This document shows positions 35,720 to 44,490 of a stretch of DNA of 64,000 bases, piece by piece. The notes below the pieces were generated by a model that made no database searches, was not told where the DNA came from, and saw only the letters and a list, made by a program, of their open reading frames with translations. This stretch comes from Streptomyces sp. BK208 (GTDB lineage: Bacteria > Actinomycetota > Actinomycetes > Streptomycetales > Streptomycetaceae): the NCBI RefSeq assembly GCF_004364245.1, contig NZ_SOAV01000011.1, forward strand, positions 1-64,000, read 5' to 3'. A program made the position numbers and the translations under genes. The stretch's first letter is position 1. Each line of letters begins with the position of its first letter.

Positions 35720-36758
35720 CGGCCGTCTTCCTCTCCTGGGTGTTCCGGGCGCGCCGGGGGGCCCGCGGGCCGCGTGGGGTCCTGGAGGTCAGGAACAGGT
35801 ACACGCCCGTCACCACCAGCAGGAACAGCAGCAGCAGAACCGACATGGCGGAGCCGGTGCCGAAGTTCCAGGTGACGAACGACGACTGGTAGATGTGGAT
35901 GGAGATCAGGTCGGCGGCCTCCGGCGCGGCCTTGCCGAACAGGACGAACGGCGTGTTGAAGTCGTTGAACGTCCACAGGAACAGCACCAGGACGAGGACC
36001 TGGTTGACGGGACGCAGCGACGGCAGGGTGATGCGGCGGATCTGCTGCCAGACCCCGGCGCCGTCCAGCGCGGCGGCCTCGTACAGCTCCTTGGGGATGT
36101 TCTGCAGGCCGGCCATGACGATGAGGAAGGCGAACGGCCAGCCCTTCCACACCGAGACGACGAGCAGCGCGATGAAGCTGTTGTCGCCGATCAGCCAGAA
36201 GGAGGGCTTGTCGGTGAGGCCGAGCTGGTCGTGCAGGACGTGGTTCACCAGGCCGTTGTCGTGCTGGAACATGAACGCCCAGGTGATGACGGCCGCGTAG
36301 ACCGGCAGGGCGTACGGCACCAGGAAGATCGCGCGGAGCAGTCCCCGGCCGCGGAAGGCGTCCTGCATGCAGATCGCGGCGGCGGTGCCGATCAGCCAGC
36401 ACAGGCCGACGGAGAGGATCGTGAAGGCGCAGGTGACCAGGAAGGAGTGGAGCAGCGCCTCGCCCACGGGGGCGTCGAAGTCCACCGACATGGTGAAGTT
36501 GTCGACGCCGGTCCACGGGGCGGTGGTCCAGTCGCGGATGTAGAACTGGGTGAGTTCCTTGAAGCTCATCACGATGCCGATGACCATCGGCACCAGGTGG
36601 ACGAGGAGTTCGAGGAGCAGGGCCGGCAGGAGCAGCAGGTAGGGCAGGCCGATGCGGCGGATCCGCCCGGGACGGCGGCGGGGTTCGCGCGCCGTCCCGG
36701 GGGAGCTTGTGCCGACCGTCCGCTCGCCGGGCTGCGCCGAGGCGGTCGTGGTGGTCAT
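35712..36758 (-). CDS. Sugar ABC transporter permease, MalF type
   Basis: A 348-aa inner-membrane subunit. A cytoplasmic N-terminus of about 35 residues precedes six to seven helices. The EAA loop is ELYEAAALDGAGVWQQIRRI. The GLDTxxx-type periplasmic loop of long MalF proteins is absent, as usual for actinobacterial CUT1 systems. Together with the MalG-type subunit it forms the pore for the binding protein encoded just upstream (55-base gap). Confidence 0.93.
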   Translation of the reverse strand: MTTTTASAQPGERTVGTSSPGTAREPRRRPGRIRRIGLPYLLLLPALLLELLVHLVPMVIGIVMSFKELTQFYIRDWTTAPWTGVDNFTMSVDFDAPVGEALLHSFLVTCAFTILSVGLCWLIGTAAAICMQDAFRGRGLLRAIFLVPYALPVYAAVITWAFMFQHDNGLVNHVLHDQLGLTDKPSFWLIGDNSFIALLVVSVWKGWPFAFLIVMAGLQNIPKELYEAAALDGAGVWQQIRRITLPSLRPVNQVLVLVLFLWTFNDFNTPFVLFGKAAPEAADLISIHIYQSSFVTWNFGTGSAMSVLLLLFLLVVTGVYLFLTSRTPRGPRAPRRARNTQERKTADV

Positions 36759-36813
36759 GGCGAGGTCCGTGTCCGTGTCGGAGTCGGTGGGGCTGTGTCG
36801 CGAGTCAGGGCGC

Positions 36814-38130
36814 TCACTTGTTGGGCATCTGCTGCTGTGCCTTGGCGAGCTTCTCCTTGACGGACTCGGTGGTCACCTGGCGACCGGCCGCGGCGTCGGC
36901 GAAGAGTTCCTTGACGGCGGTGCCGACCGCGGTCTCGAACTGCGACTCGTCGGCCACCTGGGGCAGCGCGGCGGCACTCTTGGCGAGGGTCTCGCGCAGG
37001 ACGGCGGTCGCCTGGGTGTTGAACGCCGGGTCGGACTGCGCGGCCTTGACCGGCGGGATGGAGCCGTACGCCTTGTTGAGGAGCTTCTGCTCGGCGTCGC
37101 TCGTCATGAACTTCACGAACTTGGTGGCGCCGTCGGCGTTGTCGGTGTTCTTGAAGACGGCCATGTTGATGCCGGCGACCATGGAGTTGGTGGCGGCGTC
37201 GGCGCCGGGGGTGCCGGAGGGGACGGGGGCGGGGGCGACGCCCCACTCGTCGTCCTTCATGCCCATCGTCTTGAAGGTGGCCGAGGCGGTCTGCCACAGC
37301 ACCATCGCGGTCTTGCCCTTGGCGAAGTCGCTGAGGGACTGGTTCTGCGCGTACTCGGCGTTGCCGGGCGCGACGACCTTGTCCTTGGCCATCAGGTCGA
37401 CGTACTGCTTGACGGCGGCGACCGCGCCGTCCGAGGTGAAGTCGGGCTTGCCGTCGGCGGTGAAGAAGTCGGCGCCGTGCTGCTTGGCGAGGACGAAGAC
37501 CTGGTGGATGTTGTTGGACAGGTTGGAGCCCTCGGCGCCCAGGCCCCACTTGCCGTCCTTGGAGATCTTCTTGCCGGTCTCGACCAGCTCGTCCCAGGTG
37601 GCCGGGGGCTTGGTGATGCCGGCGTCGGCGAACATCTGCTTGTTGTAGTAGAGCGCGTAGGCCATCGAGTACAGCGGGACCGCGGCCGGGTCCTGGCCCT
37701 CGACGCCGGTGGAGCCGAGCGCGGAGTCGACGAAGCGGTCCTTGCCGCCGATCTTCTCGAAGTTCTTCGCGTCCCAGGGCAGCAGGGCACCGGTGGCCTG
37801 GAGGGAGGCGCTCCAGGTGTTGCCGATGTTCAGAACGTCGGGGCCCTGTCCCGAGGTGGTGGCGGTGAGGATCCGGTTGAGCAGGTCGGACCAGGGGACG
37901 ACCTCCAGCTTGACCTTGATGCCGGTCTCCTTCTCGAACTTGTCGAGTTCGGGCTGGAGGACCTTCTTGTCGACCTCGACACTGGCGCCCTGGTTTGAGG
38001 CCCAGTAGGTGAGTTCCTTCGGCGAGTCGTTGGATCCGCCGCCCGAGGAGGAGCCTCCTCCGCAGGCCGTGGCGGCGAGTGCGAGAGACATGGTGACGGC
38101 GCCTACGGCCGCGGCTCGGATGCTGCGCAT
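36814..38130 (-). CDS. Sugar ABC transporter substrate-binding lipoprotein (CUT1)
   Basis: A 438-aa extracellular lipoprotein of the family 1 binding proteins. Signal peptide and lipobox are LALAATAC (Cys23) followed by a Gly/Ser linker. Type features are ELTYWASNQGASVEVDKKVL, LDKFEKETGIKVKLEVVPWS and QGPDVLNIGNTWS. It is the first gene of the permease/GH1 operon, which suggests a beta-gluco-oligosaccharide ligand such as cellobiose or laminaribiose. ATG 38130 follows AGGAG; the open frame upstream to 38208 would be an unusual extension of the signal peptide. It is divergent from the ROK regulator. Confidence 0.93.
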   Translation of the reverse strand: MRSIRAAAVGAVTMSLALAATACGGGSSSGGGSNDSPKELTYWASNQGASVEVDKKVLQPELDKFEKETGIKVKLEVVPWSDLLNRILTATTSGQGPDVLNIGNTWSASLQATGALLPWDAKNFEKIGGKDRFVDSALGSTGVEGQDPAAVPLYSMAYALYYNKQMFADAGITKPPATWDELVETGKKISKDGKWGLGAEGSNLSNNIHQVFVLAKQHGADFFTADGKPDFTSDGAVAAVKQYVDLMAKDKVVAPGNAEYAQNQSLSDFAKGKTAMVLWQTASATFKTMGMKDDEWGVAPAPVPSGTPGADAATNSMVAGINMAVFKNTDNADGATKFVKFMTSDAEQKLLNKAYGSIPPVKAAQSDPAFNTQATAVLRETLAKSAAALPQVADESQFETAVGTAVKELFADAAAGRQVTTESVKEKLAKAQQQMPNK

Positions 38131-38211
38131 GGCTCCTGGGTTCCTTCCGGGAGTCGGTCGGGAAGTCCCGACGGCGGCTTCGGCTGTTTCCGTTCCGAAG
38201 CCCCTCATGGC

Positions 38212-38233
38212 TTAATTTAGGACGTGAGTTAAA
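38212..38233. promoter_or_regulatory. AT-rich candidate ROK operator
   Basis: TTAATTTAGGACGTGAGTTAAA stands out as AT-rich in the 176-bp gap between the divergent binding-protein and ROK genes. It has TTTA/TAAA ends separated by 10 bases, an imperfect dyad of the kind bound by ROK repressors. The dyad is short, so the call is tentative. Confidence 0.4.
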
Positions 38234-38306
38234 CCCCGAGAGAAAGACTCGTCAAGGTCTCGCGCAGCTTCGGCGCTCGCGCGAGGCCGCGGAAGGAAGG
38301 GGTCCG

Positions 38307-39623
38307 ATGGCCAGGCACGGCGGGCGCACGGTCCGTGACCTGCGGCGGGAGAGCCGCAGCGCCGTTCTGCAACGGTTGTATTTCGACGGGCCGATGAGCA
38401 GGCTCGCACTGGGCTCGGCCGCGGGCCTGAGTTCGGGATCCGTCAGCAACGTGGTCGCCGAGCTGATGGCCGACGGGCTCGTGGAGGAGGCGGGCAGCCT
38501 CGGCGCGGACGGCGGCCGCCCGCGCACCCTCGTGCGCCTCACCGCCGGCCGGGGGCGCCTGGTCGGCGTCGACGTCGGCGAGACCCGCGTACGCGTGGAG
38601 CTGTTCGACCTGTCGATGTCCGAACTGGCCCGCACGGAGCGTGTCCTGCCCGGGCACGGGTCGCGCTCGTACGACGTCGGCGTGGTCGCGGGGCACATCC
38701 TCGACGGTGTCGCGGAGGTGCTCGGCGCCGACGGCCCGGCGCGGGACCCCGGTGAGCTGCTGGGCGTGGGCATCGGTGTCCCCGGCATCGTCGAACGCAC
38801 CGCCGCGGGCACCCTGGTGCACGGTCAGACCGTCGGCTGGGACGCGGTCCCGCTGGAGGCGCTGCTGCGCGACTCGGGCCGGCTGCCCCCGCACGTGCCG
38901 CTGTTCATCGACAACGGCGCCAAGACGCTGGGGCAGGCGGAGATGTGGTTCGGCGGCGGACGGGGCGCGCACAACGCCGTGGTCGTGCTCTTCGGTTCCG
39001 GCGTCGGCGCGTGCGTCGTCACCGACGAGGTGGAGCAGGGGCGTGCGGTGGAGTGGGGGCACCTGACGGTACGGGTGCGGGGGCGCCGGTGCCGGTGCGG
39101 CGCACGGGGGTGCCTGGAGGCGTACGCGGGCGCGGAGGCGCTGCTCGCGCGGTGGCGGGAGGCGGGCGGCGAGCCACCGCCCGGCGCCGACGAGGAGGCC
39201 GCGCTGACCGCGCTGCTGTCCGCCGCCCGGCCCGGAGCGGGCCGTGCACCGGACCCGGTGGCCGCCGAGATCCTCGCGGAGACCGCCGAGTACCTGGGCG
39301 CGGGGCTGGCCGACCTCGTCAATCTCTTCCAGCCCGAACGCGTCCTGGTGGGCGGCTGGGCCGGGCTCCAGCTCGGTCCGGCGTTCCTGGAGACGGTGCG
39401 GAGCCACACCCTGGCCCACGCCCTGCGTCACCCCGCCGGACGGGTGGGCATCGCCCTGGGCCGCCTCGGCCCCGACGCGGTGACGGTGGGCGCCGCGATC
39501 CTGCCGCTGGCGGCGTTCTTCGCCCGAGGCGGCCGGCGCGTGCCGGTCGACTCGCCCGCGCCGGTCCCGGCCTGGCGAGCGGCGCTCGGGGGGAGGCTGG
39601 CGGGACAGCGGGTCGGGGGATGA
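38307..39623 (+). CDS. ROK-family transcriptional regulator
   Basis: A 438-aa sugar-responsive regulator. An N-terminal winged helix (SAVLQRLYFDGPMSRLALGS, residues 17-75) joins a ROK sugar-kinase-like domain. The ROK zinc motif C-x-C-G-x2-G-C-x-E is RCRCGARGCLEAY. An ATP/phosphate loop VGVDVGETRVRVEL and the GIGVPGIVE segment are kept. It is divergent from the sugar importer operon and most likely represses it until the sugar binds. ATG 38307 follows AAGGAAGGGG. The C-terminal 25 residues are Arg/Pro-rich and poorly conserved in appearance. Confidence 0.92.
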   Translation: MARHGGRTVRDLRRESRSAVLQRLYFDGPMSRLALGSAAGLSSGSVSNVVAELMADGLVEEAGSLGADGGRPRTLVRLTAGRGRLVGVDVGETRVRVELFDLSMSELARTERVLPGHGSRSYDVGVVAGHILDGVAEVLGADGPARDPGELLGVGIGVPGIVERTAAGTLVHGQTVGWDAVPLEALLRDSGRLPPHVPLFIDNGAKTLGQAEMWFGGGRGAHNAVVVLFGSGVGACVVTDEVEQGRAVEWGHLTVRVRGRRCRCGARGCLEAYAGAEALLARWREAGGEPPPGADEEAALTALLSAARPGAGRAPDPVAAEILAETAEYLGAGLADLVNLFQPERVLVGGWAGLQLGPAFLETVRSHTLAHALRHPAGRVGIALGRLGPDAVTVGAAILPLAAFFARGGRRVPVDSPAPVPAWRAALGGRLAGQRVGG

Positions 39624-39988
39624 GGGCGCGCGCGGCGCGGGCGGGACGGCCGGCCTGCTCTCCGACGCCGGTGCCGGTGTGCCGGTGTGCCGGTGCGGCA
39701 GGGGAACCCGGGCCGGACAGCCGGGCGGACGGTAGGGGCGCGCACGACGCGGGCGTACCGGCCGGAGGACGCACACGCGGCGCGGAACGGCCGACTCCCC
39801 CGTACCCGTGCCGGTGCCGGTGCCGGTGCCGGTGCCGGTGCCGGTGCCGGTGCCGGTGCGGCAGGGGAACGCGGGCCGGACAGCGGAACGCGGACCGGGG
39901 CAGGCGCGTGGCGTGGGCGGGGGGAGGTGCGAGGATGGGGTCGTGCCGAGCGGGCGGGGCGGCCGGGAGCGTGAGGGAGGACGACGGG
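39624..39988. repeat. Gene-free region with (CCGGTG)8 and a 32-bp duplicated block
   Basis: The 365-bp stretch between the ROK and TetR genes holds no supportable gene. At 39811-39858 the hexamer CCGGTG is repeated eight times without error, preceded by one variant copy (CCCGTG). A 32-bp block at 39689-39720 recurs at 39852-39883 with one mismatch, in each case directly after CCGGTG units. Both point to slippage or recombination. The TetR promoter must lie near the right end. Confidence 0.8.
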
Positions 39989-40642
39989 ATGGCAGGCCGG
40001 AGGCGCTGGTCGACCGAGCAGATCCTGGACGCGGCGGCGGAGCTGCTGCTCGCGGGTGACGCCGAGACGTTCAGCGTGCGCAAGCTCGCCGCGGCGCTGG
40101 GGACCGACTCCTCCAGTCTCTACCGGCACTTCCGCAACAAGACCGAGCTGCTGCGCGCGGTCGCCGACCGGATCCTGCTGTCCGCCATGGAGGGGTACCG
40201 GCCCGAGGGCGACTGGAAGCAGCGCCTCACCGCCGTGGCCCTGCGCCTGCGCGCGGCGTTCGGACGGCAGCCGCAGCTCGCCGCGGTCTGGGGGCGCCAC
40301 GGGTCCGGGGGTACCGGCTCCCGCCTGATGATGGAAGAGGTGCTGCAGGCGCTGCGCGCCTCGGGCCTGCCGGACGACCGGATCCCGGCGCACTACCACC
40401 GGCTCGTCGTCCTGATCGCCTCCCTGGTCACCGCCGAGGGCGGCTTCGGTGCCGTCGGCGCCCAGGAGCACGAGCAGGGCATGGAGCAGTTCCGGGTCGC
40501 CGTGCTGGGCGCGGATCCCGAACGCTTCCCCGCGCTGGCCCACTTCGCCCGTGAGATCCGCCCGCTCGGGGCGGACCGCGACGCCGCCTTCGAGGAGATC
40601 CTCGCCGTCCACCTCGCCCACATCGAGACCGCGCTTCGCTGA
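39989..40642 (+). CDS. TetR-family regulator (TetR_C domain type)
   Basis: A 217-aa regulator. The DNA-binding domain is WSTEQILDAAAELLLAGDAE through SSSLYRHFRNKTELLRAVAD at residues 7-60, close to the TetR/MmyB-like branch with a C-terminal TetR_C_33-like helical domain. GEYRPEGDWK-type linker (GYRPEGDWKQRLTAVALRLR) follows. ATG 39989 has GGGAGG nine bases upstream; the much longer open frame starting at 38945 is an antiphase run through the ROK gene. Its target is unknown: neighbours on both sides are other regulators. Confidence 0.88.
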   Translation: MAGRRRWSTEQILDAAAELLLAGDAETFSVRKLAAALGTDSSSLYRHFRNKTELLRAVADRILLSAMEGYRPEGDWKQRLTAVALRLRAAFGRQPQLAAVWGRHGSGGTGSRLMMEEVLQALRASGLPDDRIPAHYHRLVVLIASLVTAEGGFGAVGAQEHEQGMEQFRVAVLGADPERFPALAHFAREIRPLGADRDAAFEEILAVHLAHIETALR

Positions 40643-40680
40643 GCGCCGGCCGCCGGTGCCGCCGACCGCCGGCCCGACCG

Positions 40681-41721
40681 CTACGCCGAGTCCCGCACCA
40701 CCAGTTCCGGGTCGAAGATCACCGACGTGGGTTCGGTGCGCACGCCCTTGATGTGGTCGTCGAGAAGGCGTGCCATCGTGGCCGCCATCTCCTCCACCGG
40801 CTGCCGTACGGTGGTCAGCCGGGGCCGGCAGGTCACGGCCACGCTTGAGTCGTCGAAGCCGACGACCGCGACGTCCTGCGGCACCCGGCGCCCGTGGTCG
40901 CGCAGCACCTGGACGGCACCCTGGGCCATCAGGTCGTTGGCGGTGAACACGCCGTCGGTGTCCGGGTGTTCGGCGAGCAGCGAGGTCATCGCGGCCATGC
41001 CGCTGTCCACCGTGAAGCCGCCCTCGGCCACCGGCACGTACGGGTGCCCGTGCCGGGCCAGGGTGTCGCGGAAGCCGGCCAGGCGCTCCTGGCCGGCCGC
41101 GAGTGCCAGCGGACCGGTGACGGTGGCTATCCGGCGGCACCCCCGCTCCAGCAGGTGCTCGGCGGCGAGCCGGCCTCCGTCGCGGTGGGCGAGGTCGACG
41201 TAGCTGAGCGGCACCGGTCGCCCCGGGCGGGCGAACAGCACCGCCGGCAGTCCCGCACCGGCGAGCAGCGCGGGCAGCGGGTCGTCGGGGTGCGTGGACA
41301 CCACCAGGGCGCCGTCCGCGCCGCCCTGCCTGAGGTAGGCGACGACCTCCTGCCGGGCCTCGGGCGTCTCGGCGAACATCAGCACCGGGTGCATCCCGCG
41401 CGGCCTGAGGTGCCCGACCACGCCGCCGACGACGCGGCCGAAGAACGGGTCGGCGAACACCCGCGTGGCGAAGGCGTTCTGCTCCGCGTCGGAGGCGTCG
41501 CCCGCGCCGGAGACGACCAGGGCGACCGTCGTCGTGCGCCGGGTGACCAGCTGCCTGGCGGCCTGGTTGGGGGCGTACCCGGTCCGTTCGATGGCCCGGC
41601 GGACCAGGTCCTGGATGGCCGGGTCCACGTTGCGGACGCCGTTGACCACCCGCGAGACGGTGGCCCGGGAGACGCCGGCCTCCCGGGCCACGTCCTCCAG
41701 GGTCGGGGCCTGTCTGCTCAT
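40681..41721 (-). CDS. LacI-family transcriptional repressor
   Basis: A 346-aa sugar-responsive repressor. The N-terminal helix-turn-helix and hinge are PTLEDVAREAGVSRATVSRV and NQAARQLVTRRTTTVALVV. The periplasmic-binding-protein-like core carries GFDDSSVAVTCRPRLTTVRQ. It follows the GH3 gene on the same strand with a 52-base gap that contains a perfect AGAGCGCTCT palindrome; the same core sequence occurs before two other glycan genes at 47462 and 47638. This suggests autoregulation plus control of a small glycan regulon. It resembles CebR/BglR-type repressors in layout. Confidence 0.92.
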   Translation of the reverse strand: MSRQAPTLEDVAREAGVSRATVSRVVNGVRNVDPAIQDLVRRAIERTGYAPNQAARQLVTRRTTTVALVVSGAGDASDAEQNAFATRVFADPFFGRVVGGVVGHLRPRGMHPVLMFAETPEARQEVVAYLRQGGADGALVVSTHPDDPLPALLAGAGLPAVLFARPGRPVPLSYVDLAHRDGGRLAAEHLLERGCRRIATVTGPLALAAGQERLAGFRDTLARHGHPYVPVAEGGFTVDSGMAAMTSLLAEHPDTDGVFTANDLMAQGAVQVLRDHGRRVPQDVAVVGFDDSSVAVTCRPRLTTVRQPVEEMAATMARLLDDHIKGVRTEPTSVIFDPELVVRDSA

Positions 41722-41756
41722 GCCCGCACCTTAACCGGCACGGTCCGGCGGGTGGT

Positions 41757-41766
41757 AGAGCGCTCT
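41757..41766. promoter_or_regulatory. LacI-type operator, site A
   Basis: AGAGCGCTCT is a perfect palindrome flanked by GGT and CCC, giving a 16-bp dyad GGTAGAGCGCTCTCCC with one mismatched pair. It is 36 bp upstream of the LacI start codon and just past the GH3 stop codon. Confidence 0.65.
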
Positions 41767-41773
41767 CCCCCGC

Positions 41774-44443
41774 TCACACGTCCGACGCCGGTACCACCTC
41801 CAGGTCCCCCACCAGCGGTACGTCCCCCGCCGACCGCCCGGCCAGCATCCGCCAGCGCCCCGCCTCCGTGCGCCAGGCGCGCTCCTCCACCGACCAGTGG
41901 CGCAGGGCCCGCGCCGGGACGTGGACCGTCGCCGTCGCCGTCTCCCCCGGACGGGCCCGCACCGCCGCGTACCCGGCGAGCCACCGTGCGGGACGGTCGA
42001 GCGCCGAGGCTGGCCGGGCGAGGTACACCTGCACGACCTCCCGGCCCGCCCGTGCACCGGTGTTGCGCACCCGTACGCGCACGGTCAGGTCGTCCCCCGC
42101 CCGGACCGACGCCGGAAGGGCCAGCTCCTCGTAGGCCCACGTGGTGTAGCCGAGACCGTGCCCGAACCAGTACGCGGGCTTCCGCGGTCGGCGCAGCCAG
42201 CCCCGGTAGCCGACGTGCAGGCCCTCGTCGTAGTCGAGGCGGCCGTCGGCCGGACCGGTGCCGGTCACCGGCGCGTCGGCGAGGGTGTCCGGCCAGGTGG
42301 TGGGCAGCCGCCCGCCCGGCTCGGCGCGGCCGAGGAGTACGTCGGCGAGTCCCCCTCCGCCCTCCTGCCCGGGGAACCACGCCAGCAGCACCGCGCCCGC
42401 CTCGTCCCGCCAGGGCAGCTCCACCGGGCCGCCGCTGTTGACGACGGCGACGGTACGCGGGTTGGCCGCCGCGACGGCGCGGACCAGCGCGTCCTGGCTC
42501 GCGCCGAGCGCCAGGCCCGTACGGTCGTAGCCCTCCGACTCCCCGTGCTCGGTGGTGCCGACGACCACGATCGCCGCGTCCGCCGCGGCCGCGGCGCGGG
42601 CCGCCTCGGCGAGCGACGCGGCGACGTCAGGGGCCGGTGGGGCCGCGACGACGACGGTCGCCCGTCCGGTGCCGGGGGCCAGCTCCCGGCGGGCCACCAG
42701 CAGCGCGTCCCGGCCGGCGGCGAGGTCGGCGGTGGCGTACCGGCCGGGCGGGTTGACGTGCACCACCGCCGGGTCGTCGGTGTGCGGCGGGAAGTCGCCC
42801 TCCAGCAGGGTGCGTCCGTCCAGGGTCAGGCTCATCCGGCCGAAGCCGGCCACGCCCAGCGTCCAGCGGCCCCCGGTGCGGGGGCGCAGCCGGGCGACGA
42901 TCTCGACGGTGCGCGCGCCCGGAACGAGGCGGGGCTCCAGCAGCCGCCCGCCGCCCCGCCGTTCCGCGTACAGCTCGCGACCGTCCGCGTCGAGCATGCG
43001 CAGCAGGACGCCGGGCAGGCCGGAGCGCGGGTCGGTGCAGGTGTCCTGGTCCAGCGGGGGCGCGGGGCCGTCCGGCCGGGGGCCGGGGACGTGGACGACG
43101 CGGGCCCGACCGCGCAGGGCGGCTTCGACGCCGTCCAGGACGGACACCTCGTCCTGCGGGAAGACACCGGCGCTGCCGCCGCCCTGGGTGCGGGTCCGCA
43201 CGGCGTGCGCGCCGATCACGGCGACCGTCCCGAGGCTCTCGGGGTCGAGGGGCAGGACGCCCCTGTTGGCCAGCAGGACGGTGCCGGCGGCGACCGCTCG
43301 GCGGACCAGCGCCCGGCCCTCGCGGATGCGTGCCGGATCCGGGACGTCGCGGATGCGTCCCGGAGCCGCAGTCCCGCCGGGGTCGTCTGAAGCCGGGACC
43401 CCGCCGGGGCTTCCCGATGCCGGGGCCCCGCCAGGACTTTCCGAAGCCGGGACCCCGCCGGGACGTGCCGGGACCGGAACCCCGCTGGGACGTGCCGGAG
43501 CCGGCCCCCCGAGGGGGCGGGCCGGCGGGCGCCGCACGTCCGGCTCTCCGTCCGTGGCAGGCGCGAGGGACGAGTCGTGCCCGTCCAGCGCGCCGAGCCA
43601 GGCCGCGAGCCGCAGCAACCGCCGCGCCTTGTCGTCGATCGCCGCCTCGGGCACGCTGCCGTCGGCGACCGCCCGGGCCAGCGCCTCGCCCCAGGGGCCG
43701 TCGGGCCCCGGCATGGCGAGGTCGAGGCCGGCGCGGGCCGTGTCGACGGTGCCGCGCACGGCGCCCCAGTCGGAGACGACGACGCCGTCGAAGCCCCACT
43801 CGCTCTTCAACGGGTCGGTGAGCAGGGCGTTCGCGGTCATGGTGGTGCCGTTGACCGCGTTGTACCCGGCCATGACGAGCCGGACCCCGGCGGCCACCGC
43901 CGCTTCGAAGGGCGCGAGGTAGACCTCCCGCAGGGCACGCTCCCCCACCCGTACGTCGACGGTGAGCCGGTCGGTCTCGGAGTCGTTGGCCACGTAGTGC
44001 TTGGCGGTGGCCGCCACGCCGTGGGCCTGGACCCCGCGGACGAGGGCGGCACCGATGCGACCGGTCAGCTCGGGGTCCTCGGAGAGGCACTCGAAGTGCC
44101 GGCCGCCCAGCGGGCTGCGGTGCAGGTTGAGGGTGGGGGCGAGCAGGACGTCCACGCCCTTGCGCCGGGCCTCGGTGGCGAGCAGGCCGCCGAGGCGTTC
44201 GACCAGGGCCTCGTCCCAGGTGGCGGCGAGCGCCGAGGCGGAGGGCAGCAGGATCGAGGTGTTCCGCTCGTCCCATGCCTCGCCCCGCACACCCGCCGGA
44301 CCGTCCGACATCACCAACTCGCGTAGTCCCACCGCCGGTTCCGCCCTCGTGCGCCAGGTCGTGGCGCCGTTCGGCAGCAGTGCGCGGGCCTGCGGTGTCA
44401 GTTTGCCGAGCAGCCGGTCGATCTCGTCGTCGCTCGTCCCCAC
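41774..44443 (-). CDS. GH3 beta-glycosidase with PA14 insert and low-complexity linker
   Basis: An 889-aa glycosidase, apparently intracellular as no signal peptide is seen. The N-terminal TIM barrel has SDGPAGVRGEAWDERNTSIL, AKHYVANDSETDR and the nucleophile Asp in GVVVSDWGAVRG. The second alpha/beta domain is interrupted by a PA14-like insert (RMLDADGRELYAERRGGGRL on), and an FnIII-like domain ends the protein. Between the barrel and the second domain (about residues 300-370, near 43325-43560) sits an unusual Pro/Gly/Ala/Ser repeat of 12-residue units (PGGVPASESPGGAPASGS). GTG 44443 follows GGGGAG. Likely substrate is a beta-glucoside. It may be co-transcribed with the LacI gene. Confidence 0.9.
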   Translation of the reverse strand: MGTSDDEIDRLLGKLTPQARALLPNGATTWRTRAEPAVGLRELVMSDGPAGVRGEAWDERNTSILLPSASALAATWDEALVERLGGLLATEARRKGVDVLLAPTLNLHRSPLGGRHFECLSEDPELTGRIGAALVRGVQAHGVAATAKHYVANDSETDRLTVDVRVGERALREVYLAPFEAAVAAGVRLVMAGYNAVNGTTMTANALLTDPLKSEWGFDGVVVSDWGAVRGTVDTARAGLDLAMPGPDGPWGEALARAVADGSVPEAAIDDKARRLLRLAAWLGALDGHDSSLAPATDGEPDVRRPPARPLGGPAPARPSGVPVPARPGGVPASESPGGAPASGSPGGVPASDDPGGTAAPGRIRDVPDPARIREGRALVRRAVAAGTVLLANRGVLPLDPESLGTVAVIGAHAVRTRTQGGGSAGVFPQDEVSVLDGVEAALRGRARVVHVPGPRPDGPAPPLDQDTCTDPRSGLPGVLLRMLDADGRELYAERRGGGRLLEPRLVPGARTVEIVARLRPRTGGRWTLGVAGFGRMSLTLDGRTLLEGDFPPHTDDPAVVHVNPPGRYATADLAAGRDALLVARRELAPGTGRATVVVAAPPAPDVAASLAEAARAAAAADAAIVVVGTTEHGESEGYDRTGLALGASQDALVRAVAAANPRTVAVVNSGGPVELPWRDEAGAVLLAWFPGQEGGGGLADVLLGRAEPGGRLPTTWPDTLADAPVTGTGPADGRLDYDEGLHVGYRGWLRRPRKPAYWFGHGLGYTTWAYEELALPASVRAGDDLTVRVRVRNTGARAGREVVQVYLARPASALDRPARWLAGYAAVRARPGETATATVHVPARALRHWSVEERAWRTEAGRWRMLAGRSAGDVPLVGDLEVVPASDV

Positions 44444-44490
44444 CCGGGTCTCCCCTCCCCTGTGTCGTGCCTGCCGTGCGCGCGTCGGTG

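Noticed and set aside
38945..40642. 565-aa open frame apparently fusing upstream sequence to the TetR protein
   Set aside because: The first part is an antiphase frame of the ROK gene plus the CCGGTG tract; the TetR domain and a ribosome-binding site begin at 39989.
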